Of a stretch of 51,074 bases of DNA, positions 12,301-21,300 are shown piece after piece. The notes beneath the pieces are model-generated. The model was not told the origin of the DNA. It was given only the letters and a program-made list of their open reading frames with translations, and made no database searches. The stretch spans positions 336,806 to 387,879 of the forward strand of contig NW_003134345.1 in the NCBI RefSeq assembly GCF_000003605.2. Direction: 5' to 3'. The translations under genes were made by a program, and so were the position numbers. Origin of the DNA: Saccoglossus kowalevskii. Its lineage: Eukaryota; Hemichordata; Enteropneusta; Harrimaniidae. Each line of letters starts with the position of its first letter. Within the stretch, counting starts at the first letter, position 1.

Positions 12301-15300
12301 CACTCTACACTGTTCTGACATGGTGAGCCTAAGCATTCGTTAATATCTTAAAAATAATTTAGAATACAGTATAAGAACTTAAAAGTTAATTCCAATGGAT
12401 TTAGACAATTCTAATACTGTAAAACAAACTGAAATATCATTTTAGCAAATTTTAACAGCATTCTAATTTAATGTCAACTCATTGTGAGAATATCCTTTAT
12501 TTTAAATTAGCAACATCTTGAATTAGAGAAATTACAGATTAGCTAAATTAGCTGAATGTTAGCTAGATAGACAAGTTTCACAGTACTTATATATATAATT
12601 GAAATTTGCTCTATTAGAAGTGCATGTAAACCAAAAATTACAATAGAAGTTATGGTTGAATTATGAAAATATGACTCATTAAGACCATAGTATGTGCTAC
12701 TAATGGAGCATAAATGGTAAGTAGAAACTAAATAGAAATTGTAAATTAAAGTAAATCTGATAAATTTGATTAATGCAGAATTTGTTATTATTTGGTAGGA
12801 TGTTTAATTGACAAGTTCTGTCTATGTTTAGTACTTTCATCACAATTCTGTGTAATTTGAGACTCACCATTTTCACATAGGTCACCATTAAATCCAGGTT
12901 CACATATGCAAGCAAATCCATCTATACTATCATGACAGATACCGGCATTCTGACACGGTGACGAAGAACACTCATCTATGTCTAATAAGATAATAATATA
13001 CAGGATAAACATGTTAAATGTATACTAGTATTCCACAAACTGAATTGTAATACGATTTACAACCAAGGACAGATTAGTGTGTATATTGCAAGTAAATTGC
13101 AATCTAAATGTTTGTGGACACAAGCTACAAATGTAATCGTTGTGTGTTATTTACTGCCACATCTCATTTCTGTTGCAATGCTTTTTAATTTCACATTCTC
13201 CATAAGTATACAGTGCATTGTGTCAACCACATGCACAAATTAGAATCAAACACAACATGAAAGACTCCACATGACAATTAAGTGTTGAATTTAATACAAA
13301 AACAGTCACGCTATTCCCATCTGAAATTTCACAAGAGACAGATGTTTATAAATTTTGTACTGCTAGAAATTAAGGATATACTTGTTATAAATCATTGGTC
13401 ACTGTGAATTAAACCAAATGTTTTTCATATGTTATGAATATTTCATAAATTTTCAAAAGTAATCTGGATGCATACAGAATAATATGTTTGGTACAAAACA
13501 GAAGCTGATATAGTAATGTCTCTTAATGGCCACAAATGAGTACACATAGGCTATGAGATGAGAATTTTAACTGCAAATGGTAGCATTACAAGAACCTCAA
13601 ACTTATCTTTTTAAGTAATACATTGTGACAATGAAACCAGCAAGTGATGTTAACTTACTTGTTTGACAGTTGGTACCAGTAAAACCAGGAACACAGGAAC
13701 ACACAAATGCATTCACTTCATCTAAGCATTCTGCACCATTCAAACACGGAGAACTTGAACACTCATTTACATCTAGTGAAATTATCAAAACATTACAGGT
13801 TTGAAACAAAAATAAGTTCTCTATTACAATATTACTACAATACAATAATATTACTCTGATTTATTTCAGGCCCTAATAAAAAAGGTTTTGCTTATGGTCA
13901 TCACACGCTTGAGTTTGAAACTTTGTTTGCAATTGTGTATAATGGTAAAGTGTATCACATATGGTAAAATGAGGAAATGTTTGTTTTCTGTTTCCGAGGA
14001 TCCAAATAAACTTTCAATGCATATACCATACCTGAAAGCATTATTTAATAAATGTTGAACATGTATCTTGTTGTAGTGGTATAGAATAATCTTAATACAA
14101 AAAAGATAATTCAACTGCATTATTTTTCAATTTTTCCTAGGACAAGAAACAAAAGTTTTTAACAAATTATTCATGTTTATTCATTCTTCTAATAGAGTAA
14201 ATACGGTAAGAATTTCATTCAAGGTGTAACATCTATAAGCCTAGTCTATTACTGTATTTAATTATACTAGTAATTTAATTTAATTTAATTTAATTTAATT
14301 TAATTTAATTTAATTTAATTTAATTTAATTTAACTTAATTTAATTTGATTTGATTTGATTTGATTTGATTTGGGGGATAAATTTTAAAATACAACATGTA
14401 ACTGATAGATCTTAACCCTTGTTCCATGTACGAGAACTGATGTATGTAATTAATGAAAATAGAGCACATAAATTTATTTACCAACAATAGTCAGAACTGT
14501 ACCACTAACAAGTATATATTACCAGTATACCTACCTACTTCACAGTTGGTTCCAATGAAACCTGGTCCACACATACAGATATATCCATTTACATTATCCA
14601 GACACCAAGCTCCGTTTAAACATGGGTTACTATCACACTCATCAAAATCTGTAATGTATTATAAGAGTAGTAATTATATATATAAATATATAGTATCTAG
14701 CAAACAGACAGCCAGGCGATGCATATATTCATGATACTCCTGAACCATTAACCATACAGCTATGAATATAGCATATGAATGCCACTTAAAACCATGCAGG
14801 ATCCCCAAATACTAATTGTTGAATAAATCACCAACAATTTTCTGTCTAAATATACTCATTAGAAATTCTCATCAGATTCTAGTGACAGGAAACAAAAAAT
14901 ATTTTTGCTAAGCAGTTTTTTTTTTGTGATCAAAATCTAGTAAGAATCTGTTTTTTCTTGCTAGAATCTTCGCGATNNNNNNNNNNNNNNNNNNNNNNNN
15001 NNNNNNNNNNNNNNNNNNNNNNNNNNNNNNNNNNNNNNNNNNNNNNNNNNNNNNNNNNNNNNNNNNNNNNNNNNNNNNNNNNNNNNNNNNNNNNNNNNNN
15101 NNNNNNNNNNNNNNNNNNNNNNNNNNNNNNNNNNNNNNNNNNNNNNNNNNNNNNNNNNNNNNNNNNNNNNNNNNNNNNNNNNNNNNNNNNNNNNNNNNNN
15201 NNNNNNNNNNNNNNNNNNNNNNNNNNNNNNNNNNNNNNNNNNNNNNNNNNNNNNNNNNNNNNNNNNNNNNNNNNNNNNNNNNNNNNNNNNNNNNNNNNNN

Positions 15301-18300
15301 NNNNNNNNNNNNNNNNNNNNNNNNNNNNNNNNNNNNNNNNNNNNNNNNNNNNNNNNNNNNNNNNNNNNNNNNNNNNNNNNNNNNNNNNNNNNNNNNNNNN
15401 NNNNNNNNNNNNNNNNNNNNNNNNNNNNNNNNNNNNNNNNNNNNNNNNNNNNNNNNNNNNNNNNNNNNNNNNNNNNNNNNNNNNNNNNNNNNNNNNNNNN
15501 NNNNNNNNNNNNNNNNNNNNNNNNNNNNNNNNNNNNNNNNNNNNNNNNNNNNNNNNNNNNNNNNNNNAAAAGCAGTATTCATATATAGAAGGGGAAAGCG
15601 ACTTGAAAACAATTTCACAGAAAATATAATCTTGTACGTAATCTGGTAATAAACATATTATGAATAATAGTAATAATTTACTTACTTTTTTCACAGTTAT
15701 ACCCTACCCATCCAGGGTGACATGCACAAGAAAACGAGTTGATACCATCCTCACAGAAACCATTCAAACATGGGGAACTAGCACACTCATCATTGTCTAA
15801 AGATAAGATGGAGACAAATGTTATTTAAAATATTGCTAAGGTATACAGCATATAAAACACTAACACAGAACAGGCAGGAAAATGGAATATCAAATTTAGC
15901 AATACTTACTAAGCTCACAATTAATCCCAGACCAGCCTTGAACACAGTCACATATGTAAGAGTTAACAATGTCTGTACACTGTCCATTCTGACAGGGATT
16001 TGAATCACATTCATTTATATCTGAAATAAGATAACCACAATGAATAATAATTATAATAATTATATTAATAATTATATAACCGCAGCGCCCTCATGCCATG
16101 GCCATGTGCCCCCTTACCCTAGAGAGCAGATTCTGGCAACCATAAAATTCTGAATGTCCAGGGATCACATGTGGCCACAGTCTTCAACTGTGACCTGTCT
16201 GATAGTAATTTTGGCCCCAAGGAAGCCATAGAATGCTCCATTTTAACTCCACACCTTGGTAGGGAGAACACTATCTCCCCAATTTGGCGGCGCCCCCGAA
16301 TTGCGGTGCTCCCTATTGCATTTTTTTTCTAGAAAATCCTGTCAGTTTATGGATTGAATATTGAAGTCAACAAAGCCATGTACGTATTTAAAAACCTAAA
16401 TATTTATAAACCCAAATAAAAGTTACATACTATATGAGTTCATAATGTGACGTCACAGATTTGGTGTTGGATTGAAAGATTTGACCAATCAACAAATTGT
16501 TATCAGTGGTCTGATTGACTTGTGAGTGATTAATGGAATGGAGAGTGGTGTCAGCCTAACCACAGTCCATCAACTGGCCAGGACTGTGGCCAAATTAATC
16601 CAATCATCCTTCTTCTTTGAATGAGACTGATTTCTTATGAAAACAGCAAAAACATTAGTTTGTTTGACTCTAGTGTATTACCATATACTTTTGAAGCTGG
16701 TACAATGAGACCACTCACATTTTATAGTTACTAAATTTTAATATACCAGTATTCCTCCAAATTATCTCAATAATCAGGGTCCCTCAATTGGGATTTTATA
16801 TATGAAATTAAATGATCAATATTTTACTTTAAATAAAACAACCATCCAAGCATTACTGCTGTTATTTTCCGATAATTTTCTTTTTAACATTTCAAATAAT
16901 TATATCAAATAATTATATCAAATAATTATAACCCCCTCAAAACACAATTGAATTCACCAGTCTAATGATAATTGTAGTTGTGTCATTACATTTTTCCGAA
17001 TAGAGCCAATAATATTTTACCTGTTTGACAGAGTTCACCAAGATATCCTGGTTCACATAGGCAATAGAATCTGTTGGTTCCTTCCAGACATCTTGCACCA
17101 TTCTGACATGGTGTACTAGCACACTCTAGGATATCTATAGAAAAAGTGAGAAACCCATCTTTACTGCTATTGTTACCAGAATTTGTTTTGAATATTATCA
17201 TCTGCTTGATCCAGATTTCTATGTTTTTTACACTATGTTTTTATTTATGTTGTTGTTCACAAAATTCACACGAAAACGTGTGCTCACAGAACCCCTTTTT
17301 GTGTAAAAAATGGCTAAAAAACATGTTTGAGGCATTTAACATTGGTTCTTCTACCTGAAAATATCGTTCGGTGACATTAAGTGAAAAAATAGTATGTTGT
17401 TATGATTGTTAATTCTGAATTGTTAGAAGAATCTGAGAACTACTTTTTATTTTTCATGACGTAATACCTATAACCATGATTTGCACCGGTAAAAAATCTC
17501 AAAAGGCGATAACATACTTAGTCATCCAAATCTGAATAGTACTTTTAAAACAAAATTGTGAGAAAATTTTCACCCTATTCAATAGGTCACAATAATGACA
17601 AAGCACCTTAAACATACCTGATTGGCAGTGAATTCCTGTGAAGCCAGGTAAGCAAACACATATATATCCATTGACGTTATCCACACACTGTACTGCATTC
17701 TGACATGGATTACTGCCACATTCATTGATGTCTGAAAACAATTAATAATGTGTCATGCTTACAGTTGAATCAAATATGAACTTTCTATCCGTGGAACAGT
17801 ATTTATTTTCTGGGGTTTGCAGTATCAGGCCGGGAATATTAAATTTACATTTTCACATATAACAAATTACTAGTATTTCAACACAGCTTTGATTCCGGAG
17901 AATTGCCTTGAAAATGTCAAAAATGGTTCCCATTTTAAAACATTGTTTATGTTTGTTATATGTAGTATGTCTAGTGACCCCAGGGTGAAGTGAAGTGTAC
18001 GTGAAGCGCTGAGCAACGAGTAACCAGTTTACATCCGCCATTATGGCTAGATTTCAACATAGGGTCTGTGAAATAATGACATTAAACTGGTTCCCAGTTT
18101 ACACTGTTTTGACGTTCACGCACTTGACTAGCTGACACTGAGCAGATCCAACTCCGGGTCCAACTCCTGCCATGAGCGCTGCCATCTTGAACTTTCAAAC
18201 TTAGCAATACAGCGCCACCCTAAAGTAGTTCTGTTAAAGTATTTTCTTTCGTTTTTCTCAAACGTGCCGCCACATAAAGCTACTTATCATCTGTAGAACA

Positions 18301-21300
18301 CTGAACTTTTCACTTGGTATTCAAATAGCACTTGATTTCTAATCGTTTTTTATTCGCTTGTTTCTTTTCTCTATACGTGGACAACCATAGTCTAAATGCC
18401 ATCGATGACCGTACTCGGAATTAATACGACCATAACAAATCACTGAAAGACTTACACATTACGACATGTTTTAAAACTAGTATGACTAAAAATGAGTTTT
18501 AATCAAATAATATTGCTCACACGGACAGCATTTGTTCTCCTTGTTGCATAATAAAATGAGACTAACTACAGCCTGAGTAGTACCCAACAAACCCATTCCT
18601 TAATTGTCATAAATATTTATAAACTTCTCAATTGAAACTGAAATGAGAGATTTCTATTAGCCGATGCAATGACATTGAAATATTTTTAAATGACGGCTTG
18701 CGCATTGTGCTTCTTGATTGGTTCCACCGCGCACACCAGACACGCATTTCCAGCGTGTCACTCAGTCAATATACTAGTACATCACATCACGACATAGTTG
18801 TGGCACTTTTCATGCGACGTTTGAACTTTTTGTTATTTTTTTCTGCCGAAATCCAACAGACATGAAAAGTCGCTCACAGGAAAAGGACCATAAATTATGA
18901 AAATAGGCACGAATAAGGGTATGGCTAAGCACATCCACTCACGCTTGAAGAGCGATTACTTATACAGAGCGAAAAACTATAAATATTACATACCAGTTTC
19001 ACATAGCAATCCAGCATACCCCTCTGGACAGGTACATGTGTACTCATTCTGTCCATCGACACATACGGCTCCATTCTGACAATGATTGCCTATACAATCA
19101 TCCGTATCTAGACACAATAAAGATTAAGTTAAATGAAGTCACCTTCTCCTCTCACAAGGTTGCCATGACGTTCAAAACTTGTCTTACATTTAAAATATCA
19201 GATGTAATTGTCACTTATTGTTCAATAATTTTCTAGCAATTGTCGAGTTATTGTCTGGTACAATTTCTGTACGAGTCACTTCTATAAATGATACAAGGGG
19301 CATATAGCGAAACTACACTTTTACTGGCAACGTGTATTGTCCTTACAAAGAGAGGCCGCCACACGGCGTTGACAATGCTTTGCCAGTCAATCAATTTGAG
19401 AATGTTATTTTCTAAGAATTGCTATATTATGAAATATGAAATGAATTTAATAATATTAAAACATGTTTTGAAATCTTACTTGTTTGACAGTTATTCCCTT
19501 CAAAACCAATCGCACATATGCAGCTGTATTCGTTGATACCATCAACGCAAGTACCGTCATTTTGACAAGGGGAATCCCAACAATCGTCACCATCTGTAAT
19601 GAAAATGGCGTCATTTGAATAAATTGATCTTACATCAGATTACTAACAAAACTGTTACTGTACGAAATCATTTTCTATCATATAAATGACAGCATGTTAA
19701 ACATCTCTTCATACATCTCTGTGAAATGTCCATAATAGGCAAGTGGTATACGGAATATGGTATAACGTGTCGCTGTTTACAAACACGTGTCTACCCATGA
19801 GCCTATGCGTTTTCAGCGTGCGTTGTTATCGTCGCTTGGGACTCAATTCCCGCGCGTGCGCAGGCGACGATCCCTCCGCTTTAACCTTAGCTGATTAATA
19901 TAACAAAAGCCACATAACATTTGTTATCTAAAATCCAGGCGATGTGTTTGAAACTGAACGTTTCACTTAGATAGTTTTTAAACTCACGTTTTAAAAAACC
20001 TTCCACAATTATATATAGCAGATATTTTGCAAAATGAAAAACAAAGATACATCACGCCTTGGCCAAATACCCTACACTCGATCATCTAAATCCCAGGATT
20101 ATAATTGGTTTACCCCTGTATCTCACCACAATAGCAGTACAGTAATTAAATTAAACCAATACTAGTAGCTTGCGCCCTCTAGCGACACAATGCTTTTGTG
20201 ACGTAGATGGGTTACAGTAGTGTTGTTCGAAGAATATGCTATAGCTTTGCTTGGTTATTTCGTAATTTATCATTTTAATATAATAAATATCCCCAAAACA
20301 TCATTTTTATTGGCGGACAACCACAAGTCATGACAATATTGAACGAAATTCTATTCACCCATTTACGCCACAGTTGTACTGCATTCATTGAAATATCTGA
20401 CAGCCCGCCGTTAGTTGTGAAACTCTTTCATCTTGTCTAAGACATTTTGCAAAAGTCATATACTGTCATTTAAACTCGATGTTCTGATTGTTAAATACAT
20501 CATTAGATTTTAGTTTCAATGATTATAGTTTACCGAATCGACGGAATTATTTTTCAACAATGCAGTTTATATGTCAAATAGGCGCAAAAATTGAATTCGT
20601 CATGTAACTACATTGCTGGCGTATATTTAGTAGCCATATCATACTAAATTAGTTGTTTCTTACCTGAAGTGTAGTCTAGACGAAATCCTCTCATTCCAAT
20701 ATTACGATCAGACGAAAACACAAGCCACATACTGCTATTATATACAGTGATCGGTTCAGGTAGTGCACCACGATCAGTTAAACTTCCCATGTAGCTCCCA
20801 GTAGCTTTAGTATAATCGGCTTCATATCCTGTACCGTACTCTAATACGTCCTTGAATTCTTCAGTCATAAAATCCGTAAAATTGAGTTGTATGTAATTGG
20901 CTGCATGTACTCGTAGTATGTACACGCATAATAGCCTATTTGAGTAGTTGTCCGGGTAACTAGGAGACACGATAGTGCCCGACGGTGCGTAGAAGCCATA
21001 GCCGCAGTTGGTAGCTGTATACAAATGAATAACGAGAGTAAATGTATCCATGTATACTGCGATTCACAAATAATGGTCGTACCCTCTTAATAACTAAACG
21101 TACATGGCGCCCTCAACAGGGGATTATGATTCTAGATCTCAAGCGATAGTCTCACAGGAAAGGGTGTACACTAGTACATGACTGTTTTATTGGTACATGG
21201 AAGGTACTAACGTTAGTACGACAAAGGCTTTATTCTACTCCAGCTTCATCAACTATCTTGAACAATACACGTCGAACACCCGTATAAACAATGTTATTTT

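Noticed and set aside
14908..15694. Long open frames on both strands across the N gap
   Set aside because: They consist almost entirely of undetermined residues from the N run.
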